Numbered from the stretch's first letter, positions 9,015 through 17,745 are shown. The stretch is DNA of 64,000 bases from a virus (IMGVR_UViG_3300044629_000431:82478-146477); one strand, 5' to 3'. The notes: a model not told the origin generated them from the letters alone. Made by a program: numbers and translations.

Positions 9015-9984
9015 TTGTCAATACCACATAATAAGCACTACTTCTACGACGAATTGCATCTCCACCAGAACCTCCACTACCTCCACCACTCGCGCCCCAT
9101 CCTCCACCTGGTGATCCAGAATTAGAGCAAATAGTTCCTTGAGGATATCCTCCACAACGTCCACCACCGCCGCCGCCAGAACCAGGAACGGTGCTTGTGT
9201 CCTCATCACCATCTCCACCAGATCCACCACCACCTGCCGGGAAGTTTGATGGTGGTGCGCCGCTGCCCCCGCCGCCTGCACCACCACCTTTTCCACCACC
9301 TCCACCAGATCCACCAATAGAAGTATTACTTACGTTACAGCAATAACATTCATTAAATGATTGTGTTTTGCCGCCACTACCGCCTCCACCACCTCCACCA
9401 CCAAGAATACGGTTATTATTTTTAAGATAGATATTTGAAGCAACAGAAAAAGCCGTTCCACCTGGAGATCCAGATCCTCCACCATCTCCACCCTTTCCAC
9501 CTTTTCCATAAATTGCATAGTCATTAGTCAAATAGCAAGTTGTATTTGATCTAGAACCTTGTGGAATTGTCAAACCATAGTTTGATGTTAGAGTTGCTCT
9601 ACAATTACCAGTTGTTTCTGCATCAAAAAATACCGTATTGTTGCTATTAGATTTTAATGCTTCATTTTCAATCGTATTAACATCAATTGAAGCATTATTT
9701 CCACTTAACTGGACTACCGCTTGTCTAGCATAATAGTATACTTTATTGTAAAAATTAGTAAGAGCAATAGTTGTCCCAGCTCCAGCAACAGGAACATTAT
9801 CAAAATGAGATGCTTTTGTTGGATGACTTGAATCAGTTCTTGCTTGATCAGTGCATTTATTTTTCTTCAAATATGTAGAACCATAATAAAACTCATTCAT
9901 TGCAACCTGACCCTGTGGACCTAAGTTTGTATACTCTGTTCTTAGATCCGATAAAGCAATTTGTCCGCTTGATTGTAAGGTCAT
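8980..9984 (-). CDS. Short glycine-rich tail fibre-like protein
   Basis: This 334-residue protein begins MTLQSSGQIALSDLRTEY, an opening common to phage tail and fibre proteins. It has a beta-rich N-terminal half, then about 150 residues dominated by runs of 4-8 glycines with Ser, Pro and Asp. The glycine-rich half resembles the modules in the large fibres at 43-64 kb. In Salmonella phage S16 gp38, such runs pack as polyglycine-II helices in a receptor-binding tip; a similar role here is inference. It is the only structural gene within the modification operon and may be a substrate of the neighbouring enzymes. Cys residues lie just before and within the Gly region, which is unusual for fibres. 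Confidence 0.7.
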   Translation of the reverse strand: MTLQSSGQIALSDLRTEYTNLGPQGQVAMNEFYYGSTYLKKNKCTDQARTDSSHPTKASHFDNVPVAGAGTTIALTNFYNKVYYYARQAVVQLSGNNASIDVNTIENEALKSNSNNTVFFDAETTGNCRATLTSNYGLTIPQGSRSNTTCYLTNDYAIYGKGGKGGDGGGSGSPGGTAFSVASNIYLKNNNRILGGGGGGGGSGGKTQSFNECYCCNVSNTSIGGSGGGGGKGGGAGGGGSGAPPSNFPAGGGGSGGDGDEDTSTVPGSGGGGGGRCGGYPQGTICSNSGSPGGGWGASGGGSGGSGGDAIRRRSSAYYVVLTSGTTAGSTVTF

Positions 9985-10634
9985 TTTTGTATTGAAAATG
10001 TATATGGTCCTGATTTGAATTTTGATGGAACAAAATTCATAGAGATAGAGACTCTTCCATTACCGATATTTATATCATACCCATGATCTAAATGAGATGA
10101 CCAAAGAACCAAATCACCTTCTTCAATAAAGTCACAAACTATTTCTTTTTGATTGAATGCTGTTGTTTCCGCGATGTTCAAATCAAAAAATGGTTCTACG
10201 TGAAGATTAAGAAATGGATTCAAGAATATAAGTGTAGAATGAATAGATGGAATATAGTTTACATAATAAGTTGCAGATACAAATGAGTTTCCGTGACTAT
10301 GAAATCTTTGAAACCCATTTTTATAGCAAGTGTTTATCCAGCAGTCAGTAATAATCAAATCATCCTCAAGGTCATATCCCATCACCCCCCTCACAAATCC
10401 ATATGAAGACTCAAGCAAAAACTCTTTAAAGTCTTCATCATTGATATAATCAAAGAAACCTTTTTCTAGTTCGGAAGAATTAAAGAAATGTTTAAGTTCT
10501 GGAGAAGTAATACCATCAACTTCTAGTTCTTTATTTTCTTTAATAAAGTCTAGAATTTTATCTTTAAACTCATTACGCTTTGGATATTGTACCTTTGCAA
10601 TAGGAACTGGAAATAAAGGATATACGCCTAGCAT
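9981..10634 (-). CDS. 2OG-Fe(II) oxygenase (2OG-FeII_Oxy_5 / TIGR02466 type)
   Basis: This 217-residue protein matches the family of putative 2OG-Fe(II) oxygenases. It has the opening VYPLFPVPI, the segment QRFHSHGNSFVSATYYV with ligands near His 112-114, a distal His near 184 (HLDHGYD) and Arg near 194 (GRVSISMNF). The usual HxD is replaced by a His-rich motif, as often seen in this family. It is the first gene of the operon that runs to 3447 and overlaps the fibre gene by 4 bases. A terminator lies just upstream and no clear late motif is visible between them, so it may depend on readthrough. Confidence 0.75.
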   Translation of the reverse strand: MLGVYPLFPVPIAKVQYPKRNEFKDKILDFIKENKELEVDGITSPELKHFFNSSELEKGFFDYINDEDFKEFLLESSYGFVRGVMGYDLEDDLIITDCWINTCYKNGFQRFHSHGNSFVSATYYVNYIPSIHSTLIFLNPFLNLHVEPFFDLNIAETTAFNQKEIVCDFIEEGDLVLWSSHLDHGYDINIGNGRVSISMNFVPSKFKSGPYTFSIQK

Positions 10635-10636
10635 AC

Positions 10637-10678
10637 TTTAAAAAGATAATACCAGTACTATAAACTAGCACTGGTATT
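10637..10678 (-). terminator. Rho-independent terminator after the 10682-16297 fibre gene
   Basis: A perfect 9-bp inverted repeat (AATACCAGT with ACTGGTATT) at 10648-10678 is followed on the minus strand by ATCTTTTT. Confidence 0.75.
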
Positions 10679-10681
10679 TTG

Positions 10682-13600
10682 TCAACCTATTTTCTTTTCC
10701 AGAGCATCTACCTTAGCAGAGAGTTCCTTGATAGCTTCGATAAGCAGAGGAACAATCTTCTCATACTGAACAGTGATGTAGTCTCCACTTACAGGTGCTG
10801 GTTTGACTGCCTCAGGAAGAACTGCCTGAACTTGTTGTGCAGAAACACCAACGTGAGTTTCTTCAGTATTAAAACCAAGTGAACCAGCGGTTTCATTGAA
10901 TGTATAAGTGAAACCACTTAACTGAAGAACTTTATCGAGTGCATTCTCAAGAGGTTGAATGTTTGTCTTGAGTCTTTCGTCAGAAACGAAAGCAATGACA
11001 TCACCAGTTGCACTGAACTCACCAGTGACTCTAGCACCATCAGAACGGGTATTGATTCTAACTGTGTTGTCATGATAGAGGTTGATTGCACCATCAGCGA
11101 CGGCATCAATCATGCTTTCGCCAGTATACTTCTGAATGTATACTCCACCATTTCCACGAATGAATAGTGAACCAGTTCCTCTATCATCAATATAACTGTT
11201 CGAACCATCATGGAATAGATCAAGGTCATCACTATCACCAAGATACAGGTGATCGTTATCACCAAATCTTATGGTTCCATTAGCAGTAATATTTCCAGTA
11301 ATCGTTGCAACTCCAGCAACGTTGAGGTTTCCACAGATATTCAGATTCTTAGCAATACCTGCACCACCAGCAACAACTAAGGCACCAGTCGTGCAACTGG
11401 TAGACTCGGTGGTTCCAGCAATAGTTTGAACGCCACCAATGTTCAGGTTCTTCTCAACACCTAGACCACCTTCAAGAACCAGAGAACCAGTATCCTTGCT
11501 TGTTGATTGTGTTGTTCCATTTACTGTGACATCACCACCAACATTCAGGTTCTTTTCAATACCAACACCACCATCAACAATCAGAGCTCCAGTGTCTTTG
11601 TTTGTTGATTGAGTTGTATTTGTAATTTCTACAGTATTGTTAACTTTCAGAGCACCATTGATTTGAACATCATCATTCATCTTCAACTCTTGGTTGAAGG
11701 TGACAGGACCATCAAACTGTGAAAGAATCTGACCAGAGTTTCCACCTTCAACAAGAATTCTTTCCTTGACAATAACTTCATCAAATACAACAGAAAGACG
11801 TGAAGGATCTTGTCCAGTTATGGTTGGAACTGGAATATCAAAAGTAATTTGCTCACCAGACTGTGCAGAATACTTGGTATTTCCAATAAAGAAGTCGCCA
11901 TCGCTGTTCATACCAGTGTAAATAACAGAACCGCAAGAACTTTCTTGAGACTGAGCAAGGAAGTCTTCTCTTTCAGTCAGAGTTCTGTTCTGAACCTGTG
12001 GTAGACCAGTTGAGTAGTTACCTGGTCCATATCCCATATATTCAAAAGTATGACCAGATGCACGAACAATCGATGGTCTACGAAGTTCAATAGGTACGGG
12101 TTTGATCTTGCGAATCATAGACCCTGAAGTATGGTTCTCTTTCAGAGTACCCATCGCTCCACGAATGACCTGGATTTCATCGTTTCCAGAACCAGACAGC
12201 GTGCTGCTGGTGATTCTCATAATCTCATTATTGATTTGAATATAAGAACCAAGTGGGAATCTTCTTGTGGTTCCAATACCAGCATTTGGTACGCTTACCT
12301 TGAACTGAGTATCATTTGTAATAGTTTGTCCAAGAGTCAGAACTTCATTCTGATAGAGAGAAACACCTCTAGTTCCAAGATTTTCACCAAGTGAATCTGA
12401 TGTTGCTTCGTTTGCAGAAAGTGCGTGCTTTAAGAGTTTTACTGAAGCAGGAATACTCTTTCTCGTTTTGGATGTGAATGATGTTGGTGAAATAAGTTCA
12501 TTAACAACAAAGTCTCCAAGATTATTATGAGAAGAGTCAAGAACTCTAAACTTATTACCTGCTACAAGACCGTGAGGAGTTCCACAAACAAAAGTCGAAA
12601 TACCCGTTGCTGAATCGTAAGATGGAGCAGAGCTAACATTGATTGAAGGGGCAATGTTAACGAAGTACTGACCTACAACAATACTTGGATCTCCAGAAGT
12701 TTGACCAACGGCAATTTGATTCTTAGCAGGAATATCAAGAACTCTATAGTATCCATCTGTGACTGTACCAAGTCCAGTAAACTGAACTGAGTTTCCAATA
12801 GATGTTGAAATACCAGAAGTTGCAATGGTAATAGCAGCACTTGGAGAACCACCAATTTGGTTGCTATCAAGATATAGTGTTTCACCAGTGGTGTATCCGG
12901 AACCACCAGTAATAATATCTAAGGAAGTAACTGAACCACCAGCAGATACAACTACCTTTGCAGTTGCACCATCCCAGTTTGTAAGAGTATTTTCATTATA
13001 AAGTTTGACGTTATAGTAGGTTCCTGGATTATGACCAGTTCCAGCAGTCAATGCATTGTAAGTTACAACACCATTCAGTTGATGCTCTCTGTTAAAGGTA
13101 ACAGTGGTAATACCAGAAGAGGAGGTTGTGATGCCAGTTACAATTGGACTTAAACCAAAGTAATGGAAGAACTTATCAACTGTTTCTCTAGTGATACTCT
13201 TTCTCAGATCGTTAGTTACGGTCTTACCAAGAGGATCTCTGTAGGCAAAAGTGACCGATGCCGCAGGGTTCTCATTTACATTATCCTTATCCAACTGAGG
13301 ATAAAGATCGACAACACTCTGAGAATACTTAAGGTTGGTAAACTCAGTTTGAATTGCATTAGAAGAGTTTAACAGATAAACGTGATATACACCATCTTGT
13401 GTATTGTAGATGTATGGTGTGATAACCTCACTTCTGTAAACAAAGAAGTTTCCTTTCAGGTCGTTTCTTTCAAAGCGAGGAAGTGAAACCGTTCTGTTAT
13501 TTGTATTATTAGTAAATGCACCTGGAGTATGAACGGTTCCGAAGATGTCTGTTGCACTGTATCTGAATGACTTATCATTAACAATTTCAGTAATTAGGAA

Positions 13601-16297
13601 TGTACCATTGTATCCAATGTTAATGGTTCCAGAAGTATTCGTAGTGCTGGTAACATTCTTAATGATAACTTGATCACCCGCTTTAAGATTGTGTGGGAGA
13701 TCAGAAGTAACAGTTACAATACTTGTTACAGCATTGAACGTACAAGTGCTAATGAATCTTGGATTACGCTCAAACAGATAGTCAGCTGCGGTAATACTTG
13801 AGAGTGAGAAGTCTGCATCACTTCTTGCACCTGTTGTGCTTGATTCTTGAATGATGAATCCTTCATTAGGATCTCTACCATTTACAAGTTCTTTTGGAAC
13901 AACAATACGAACTTTGTAAAGTTTTTCATCCAGACTTCTATTATCTTCAAAGCGTTTGAAGTAAGAAACTGCTGTTCTTTCTGTCAGTCCCGCTATGCCA
14001 AGTGTATTGATAGTAGTGTAAATATCATTATTCGTATTTGCATGAACATACCAACCAGAGTTTACCGAGTCCCATTGAATTGGTGAACCAATTTCACTAG
14101 CAGACTTATCAGATACTCTACTTACAACTTTGAGTTGCACACCACCATAAATGGTAATTGGTTGTGGAGTTGCTGCTTCTGCATTTGTTTTGGAAGAAGC
14201 AATTTTAATTTGAGTTGACGAATGACGAATTGCATAATAGATAACGTTTTCTTCCAAGTTTTCTGGAAGATCACCAGCATCACTAATGACTCTAATTTTT
14301 TCACCAGTTTGAATAGTATGACTTCCTAGAGTTAGAATATTAGAACCAGATGATGTTGCACTGTATACTTTTTCAGATGACCAAGTTCCAAGAGCAATAG
14401 TTGTTCCCGAACCAATGATATTATCAAGCATTAAAATGCTTGCACTCTTTGTTCCTGATGGAGTTTCTAAGTAGAGAGTATCATTAACTCTTGCACCAAC
14501 ACGATATCCTTGTGTGATAACTGGTGGTTCAATGTCTGGGTTATTGAAACCATACAGATAAAGATGACTTGAGATACCAACTTGCTTAACTTTGTTTACG
14601 TCAAAAGAAATCCAGTCAATATTTTGTTCTTCATTAACAACTGCTCTTGGCGTAACAATCGATGTAATGAATGCTTTATTGTCTTTATCAAAGGCTTCTT
14701 TTTTGAAACCGTCTGCAGATAGTGAGAACTGACCAAAGTTAGAGTTTGAGTTGGTGATAGAGGCATCACCACCAGACTCTACAGCAAAGTGCTTGTTGAA
14801 ACCGATTGCGAATACAGAAACAACCTGAATAAATGAATCATTTGTTGTTTTGATGTGAACTGGTTGCCAACCGTGTCTGTAAATTGCACCAGAATCAAGG
14901 TGATAAACTGTTGCAATATTTGTTGAAGATGAACCAGCAGAAAGTGCTGCTCCAGTTACTTTAGTATAAGAAATTGAGTCATATACTCTATTTGACTCAT
15001 TATATTTTACGAATGCACGGTCGTCTTTTTGCAGAGACACAGCGGTGAACTGTGCAACAACCATCGAACGGAAACCTGATGCTTTGCTACCATCAGCGTG
15101 CATACCTTGCATACCCCACACGGAGCGTAGCGAGATATTGAAGATATATGGAGATGCACCTGAAACCGTATCTGTTTCAATGGTTACTGTTGCTGAAGAA
15201 CCACTCAGTCCAGCAGCAGGACCTGCAGGTAGATTATCTCTTACGAAAGGAAGAACATAAGTAAACTGAGTTGCACTTGTAACTACCTGAACTTTTGTAG
15301 AGATATTATAGTCATCTACGTTGACTCCACGAATTTTAATTGGAGTTCCAGCAGTCAGTCCATGAGCGACTGTTGTTGTGACTGTTACAATTGAACCAGG
15401 AGTTGCACCATCACCAGAAATGATGGAGCTCATATTAATTGGGTCTGATGCAAAAGCACCAACGATTTCCCACTCAGGACGTTGCTTGGCGAAACCTAAA
15501 GTTTGATCTGGATATTTTTGATCAATATCTCTACCAGATGCCAGATTAAAGGCATTCGATAGTTTACTATAATACATATCAAGATCGGTCAATCCATATC
15601 CAGTAGGAAGATTGACACCATCACAATATTCAAAACAGGTTAGTTTATGGTGAGAGAATGTTGGTTTTGCCTGATTATTTGAAGAAAAATCGGCAGCATC
15701 AGTATAGACTAGTGTGTTTTCATCACCATCAAAGATAGAAAACTGCCAGAAATAGCAAGCGCCAGTAATTCTAAAGATGGCAGAGTTTGCTAGAAGATCG
15801 TCTGTTGGGTTAGGAACATATCTTGGACGAATCTTGGTCTTTCTTAAGTCTAGACCAACGATCGAAGTTCCACGAGGTACAACAACACCACCGTAGACAC
15901 TATTAAACTTATAAAGAATATTTTCCGACTGAGTTAAATCAAAATTACTGGTTAAGGTTAAACTTAACTCATTTTGAGCGACTGATTCTGCACCAGAAGG
16001 AGATACTGCAGTTGCAACTCCACCAACACTCTTAATTGCATAACCAGGTCTGTTATCAATAAGGTGCTCACCTGGAAAGAGCAAAATTGTGGTTTTCTCA
16101 ACAATATCGTTATTATCCCCTCTTAAATACGAAAATCTAGCAGATTCAAGCAGTGCTCTCTGAATCGTTTTAAAAGGTTTTGTTAAAGAGTTACCCTGAT
16201 TTTCAATACTATCCGTTGCATCAAGGTCATTAGGGTTTACATAAAGAATGCGACCTTCAGTATTCCTAATAAAATTTTCTAGCTTATTCAGTGGCAT
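10682..16297 (-). CDS. Giant beta-helix/fibre structural protein with C-terminal Peptidase_S74 chaperone
   Basis: This 1871-residue protein has three parts. The N-terminal part (about 1-250) has the pectate-lyase-like pattern RILYVNPND...KPFKTIQRALLESA. A long central part is rich in beta strands. Near residues 1545-1660 there are about three copies of a T(T/E)STS.DTGALVV.GG.GI.KNLN repeat. The last ~105 residues are an S74 intramolecular chaperone with SDERLKTNI and a terminal coiled-coil helix. S74 domains fold trimeric fibres and then cut themselves off just before the Ser; the Ser and Lys of the proposed dyad are present. The product is therefore probably a trimeric fibre or whisker. A late promoter lies upstream and a terminator downstream, so it is a single-gene late unit. 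Confidence 0.85.
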   Translation of the reverse strand: MPLNKLENFIRNTEGRILYVNPNDLDATDSIENQGNSLTKPFKTIQRALLESARFSYLRGDNNDIVEKTTILLFPGEHLIDNRPGYAIKSVGGVATAVSPSGAESVAQNELSLTLTSNFDLTQSENILYKFNSVYGGVVVPRGTSIVGLDLRKTKIRPRYVPNPTDDLLANSAIFRITGACYFWQFSIFDGDENTLVYTDAADFSSNNQAKPTFSHHKLTCFEYCDGVNLPTGYGLTDLDMYYSKLSNAFNLASGRDIDQKYPDQTLGFAKQRPEWEIVGAFASDPINMSSIISGDGATPGSIVTVTTTVAHGLTAGTPIKIRGVNVDDYNISTKVQVVTSATQFTYVLPFVRDNLPAGPAAGLSGSSATVTIETDTVSGASPYIFNISLRSVWGMQGMHADGSKASGFRSMVVAQFTAVSLQKDDRAFVKYNESNRVYDSISYTKVTGAALSAGSSSTNIATVYHLDSGAIYRHGWQPVHIKTTNDSFIQVVSVFAIGFNKHFAVESGGDASITNSNSNFGQFSLSADGFKKEAFDKDNKAFITSIVTPRAVVNEEQNIDWISFDVNKVKQVGISSHLYLYGFNNPDIEPPVITQGYRVGARVNDTLYLETPSGTKSASILMLDNIIGSGTTIALGTWSSEKVYSATSSGSNILTLGSHTIQTGEKIRVISDAGDLPENLEENVIYYAIRHSSTQIKIASSKTNAEAATPQPITIYGGVQLKVVSRVSDKSASEIGSPIQWDSVNSGWYVHANTNNDIYTTINTLGIAGLTERTAVSYFKRFEDNRSLDEKLYKVRIVVPKELVNGRDPNEGFIIQESSTTGARSDADFSLSSITAADYLFERNPRFISTCTFNAVTSIVTVTSDLPHNLKAGDQVIIKNVTSTTNTSGTINIGYNGTFLITEIVNDKSFRYSATDIFGTVHTPGAFTNNTNNRTVSLPRFERNDLKGNFFVYRSEVITPYIYNTQDGVYHVYLLNSSNAIQTEFTNLKYSQSVVDLYPQLDKDNVNENPAASVTFAYRDPLGKTVTNDLRKSITRETVDKFFHYFGLSPIVTGITTSSSGITTVTFNREHQLNGVVTYNALTAGTGHNPGTYYNVKLYNENTLTNWDGATAKVVVSAGGSVTSLDIITGGSGYTTGETLYLDSNQIGGSPSAAITIATSGISTSIGNSVQFTGLGTVTDGYYRVLDIPAKNQIAVGQTSGDPSIVVGQYFVNIAPSINVSSAPSYDSATGISTFVCGTPHGLVAGNKFRVLDSSHNNLGDFVVNELISPTSFTSKTRKSIPASVKLLKHALSANEATSDSLGENLGTRGVSLYQNEVLTLGQTITNDTQFKVSVPNAGIGTTRRFPLGSYIQINNEIMRITSSTLSGSGNDEIQVIRGAMGTLKENHTSGSMIRKIKPVPIELRRPSIVRASGHTFEYMGYGPGNYSTGLPQVQNRTLTEREDFLAQSQESSCGSVIYTGMNSDGDFFIGNTKYSAQSGEQITFDIPVPTITGQDPSRLSVVFDEVIVKERILVEGGNSGQILSQFDGPVTFNQELKMNDDVQINGALKVNNTVEITNTTQSTNKDTGALIVDGGVGIEKNLNVGGDVTVNGTTQSTSKDTGSLVLEGGLGVEKNLNIGGVQTIAGTTESTSCTTGALVVAGGAGIAKNLNICGNLNVAGVATITGNITANGTIRFGDNDHLYLGDSDDLDLFHDGSNSYIDDRGTGSLFIRGNGGVYIQKYTGESMIDAVADGAINLYHDNTVRINTRSDGARVTGEFSATGDVIAFVSDERLKTNIQPLENALDKVLQLSGFTYTFNETAGSLGFNTEETHVGVSAQQVQAVLPEAVKPAPVSGDYITVQYEKIVPLLIEAIKELSAKVDALEKKIG

Positions 16298-16330
16298 TTT
16301 ATGATATTTCTTTTGAGGTTTATATGCCTT

Positions 16331-16337
16331 TATTTAT
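16331..16337 (-). promoter_or_regulatory. Late promoter (ATAAATA) for 10682-16297
   Basis: GGATAAATAAAG on the minus strand includes the stop codon of the 16334-16636 gene and lies 33 bases before the ATG. Confidence 0.65.
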
Positions 16338-16636
16338 CCCATTAAATCCTCCTCATCATATTCAATAACATCATCTGGCATATCTTCAGGGTTCTCTAAC
16401 TCAACTGGAAAGAAGCAAGGATGCACCTCTTCATCTATTAGGTAGAATGAATTTCTGTATAGGTCTTCTGGTTCAAAAGATCTTTCTTTGTCTGCTGCTC
16501 TACAAAGATCTTGGTCGTATAAATGACCGTCAGGAAGTTCGTCAAATGTAAATGGAATGTGATTGATAAAGTACATCTTCACGATCATACTGCCATTATT
16601 GTACCAGCAGTATGCGTGATCGATACGATAAGACAT
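16334..16636 (-). CDS. Small acidic hypothetical protein
   Basis: This 100-residue protein begins MSYRIDHAYCWYNNG and has a strongly acidic C-terminus (about the last 40 residues). I recognise no family. It lies between tRNA-Leu and the giant fibre gene. A late motif lies 20 bases upstream, and readthrough from the tRNA-Leu promoter is also possible. The sequence GGGAAG about 10 bases before the ATG could serve as ribosome binding site. Confidence 0.6.
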   Translation of the reverse strand: MSYRIDHAYCWYNNGSMIVKMYFINHIPFTFDELPDGHLYDQDLCRAADKERSFEPEDLYRNSFYLIDEEVHPCFFPVELENPEDMPDDVIEYDEEDLMG

Positions 16637-16656
16637 AGGAAACTTCCCATATCTTA

Positions 16657-16663
16657 TATTTAT
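16657..16663 (-). promoter_or_regulatory. Late promoter (ATAAATA) for 16334-16636
   Basis: The minus strand reads AATAAATATAAG, 20 bases before the ATG at 16636 and just past the 3' end of tRNA-Leu. Confidence 0.5.
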
Positions 16664-16668
16664 TTTTA

Positions 16669-16752
16669 TAGGGCGAGCGGGAATCGAACCCGCACGGGAA
16701 TACTCCCAGCAGATTTTAAGTCTGATACGGCTACCAGTTACGTCACCGCCCC
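16669..16752 (-). tRNA. tRNA-Leu (UAA)
   Basis: An 84-base class II tRNA. The anticodon loop is CTTAAAA (anticodon TAA), the long variable arm pairs GGGA with TCCC, and the T arm is GCGGGTTCGATTCCCGC. The acceptor stem GGGGCGG pairs with TCGCCCT, including G-U pairs at both ends. The discriminator base is A and CCA is not encoded. UAA suits the A/T-rich phage codon use. Confidence 0.93.
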
Positions 16753-16764
16753 ATTTATGAGACC

Positions 16765-16793
16765 ATTATAACTCAGAAAGTCTTTATGGTCAA
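16765..16793 (-). promoter_or_regulatory. Sigma70-like promoter for tRNA-Leu
   Basis: TTGACC (16788-16793), a 17-base spacer and TATAAT (16765-16770) on the minus strand. The predicted start is about 5 bases before the mature tRNA 5' end. Confidence 0.75.
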
Positions 16794-16878
16794 GAATGCC
16801 GTGTGTTTGTGAGACTAAATCAAAACCGTTTGATAGATGCCCCACTGGATTCTATCATAAGTTTTGAACCACGGCAAG

Positions 16879-16951
16879 TGCTGGTTGTCGGGATCGAACC
16901 GACCTGTCTTGCCTTATGAGGGCAGTGCTTTCTCCAGAGAGCTAAACCAGC
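16879..16951 (-). tRNA. tRNA-Met (CAU), elongator-like
   Basis: A 73-base cloverleaf with a perfect acceptor stem (GCTGGTT with AACCAGC), anticodon loop CTCATAA and T arm GTCGGTTCGATCCCGAC. The paired first position argues against an initiator tRNA. A tRNA-Ile with lysidine-modified CAU cannot be excluded from sequence alone. CCA is not encoded. The broken HNH frame ends inside its 5' end. Confidence 0.9.
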
Positions 16952-17362
16952 GTTTGCAGAAATTCTTTCCAACTATCACCATAGTGTATCATATGATGGC
17001 AGTTGTGGCAAAGAAGATCGCATTTATCAACTTCTTCTTTGATAAGTTCCCATTTTCTATTTGCGAAACTTCTCCCGTCAAGTTTTAGTTTTTTTTTGGG
17101 AAGGATCTCTATGGTGAAAACATAAAGTTGCTGGATTATCTTCACCACATTTTTGACACTTACCACCTTTATATTGAAGTGCCTCCCATTTATTGGAATA
17201 TGCACGTTCTTTTTGTTCAGTATAAGTGTTTCTGTTCATAACAAAAGGATCATTTTTATAACGCCACTTTTGACGGCAGGTTTCATTACAATAAAGTTTT
17301 GCTCTTCCACCTTTTCTTGTGTGTTGTAGAACTTCTTTCCCACACGCTTTACAATTAATCAT
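16942..17362 (-). pseudogene. HNH endonuclease with zinc-binding N-terminus, broken by a one-base frameshift
   Basis: Two overlapping frames form one protein of about 140 residues. The 5' frame (17362 to 17078) has CxxC pairs (INCKACG, YCNETCRQKW, CQKCGEDN) and the first HNH His pair CFHHRDP. The 3' frame (ending 16942) continues KLDGRSF...CDLLCHNCHHMIHY, the rest of the HNH zinc-finger fold. They are separated by a run of nine A (minus strand; 17089-17097). Removing one A restores a single open frame. This could be a real inactivating insertion, slippage-based expression, or a sequencing error. HNH homing enzymes often sit next to phage tRNA genes; this one ends 10 bases inside tRNA-Met. Confidence 0.75.
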
Positions 17363-17388
17363 TTATGTTATGAACTTATACATACACC

Positions 17389-17395
17389 TATTTAG
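17389..17395 (-). promoter_or_regulatory. Late-type motif (CTAAATA) for the HNH gene
   Basis: CTAAATA on the minus strand, 26 bases before the ATG at 17362. Confidence 0.45.
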
Positions 17396-17492
17396 ATAAA
17401 GGCGTATTTTGGGCGAGGGTGTCTGACCACGATAATCTACGATTCAGCAGAGGGGACCCTTCGTTTAATACAACGTTCCTTGTTGTACCCGA

Positions 17493-17564
17493 TAGGAACA
17501 CTGGGAGTTGAACCCAGACTAACCCGTTATAAGCAGGCCGCTCTAACCATTAAGCTATGCTCCC
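17493..17564 (-). tRNA. tRNA-Ile (UAU)
   Basis: A 72-base cloverleaf with anticodon loop CTTATAA (anticodon TAT), T arm CTGGGTTCAACTCCCAG and acceptor GGGAGCA pairing with TGTTCCT including two G-U pairs. UAU reads the rare AUA codon. CCA is not encoded. The Phd-like gene ends 8 bases upstream. Confidence 0.88.
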
Positions 17565-17571
17565 TTACGGT

Positions 17572-17745
17572 TTATGATGCCTCGTTGTTTAACTCGGTGT
17601 GTATTCGTATGAGGTCATCATCCGCAGGTATCATAACTGCTACTCTACCGTCTTCGCCCACTATTCCTAAATGCTCTCCGTTTTCTACCCTTTCAATCAG
17701 TTCGTCAAAACGTTCTTGAAACTCTGCCACAGTGAAAACTTCCAT
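17572..17745 (-). CDS. Phd/YefM-like antitoxin (no toxin partner)
   Basis: This 57-residue protein begins MEVFTVAEFQERFDELIERV and continues NGEHLGIV..DGRVAVMIP. This is the compact Phd/YefM pattern: a beta strand, F..RFDEL..RV helix, NGE turn and a .AVM.P strand. Such proteins repress their own operon and neutralise a RelE- or Doc-like toxin. No toxin gene is adjacent: upstream is a 69-residue protein without toxin features and downstream is tRNA-Ile. It might block host toxins during infection or act only as a regulator. The usual C-terminal toxin-binding tail is short here. Confidence 0.7.
   Translation of the reverse strand: MEVFTVAEFQERFDELIERVENGEHLGIVGEDGRVAVMIPADDDLIRIHTELNNEAS

Noticed and set aside
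16669-17564. Attachment site or integrated element at the tRNA genes
   Set aside because: No integrase, no direct repeat of a tRNA end and no change in gene style; the tRNAs are simply phage genes.
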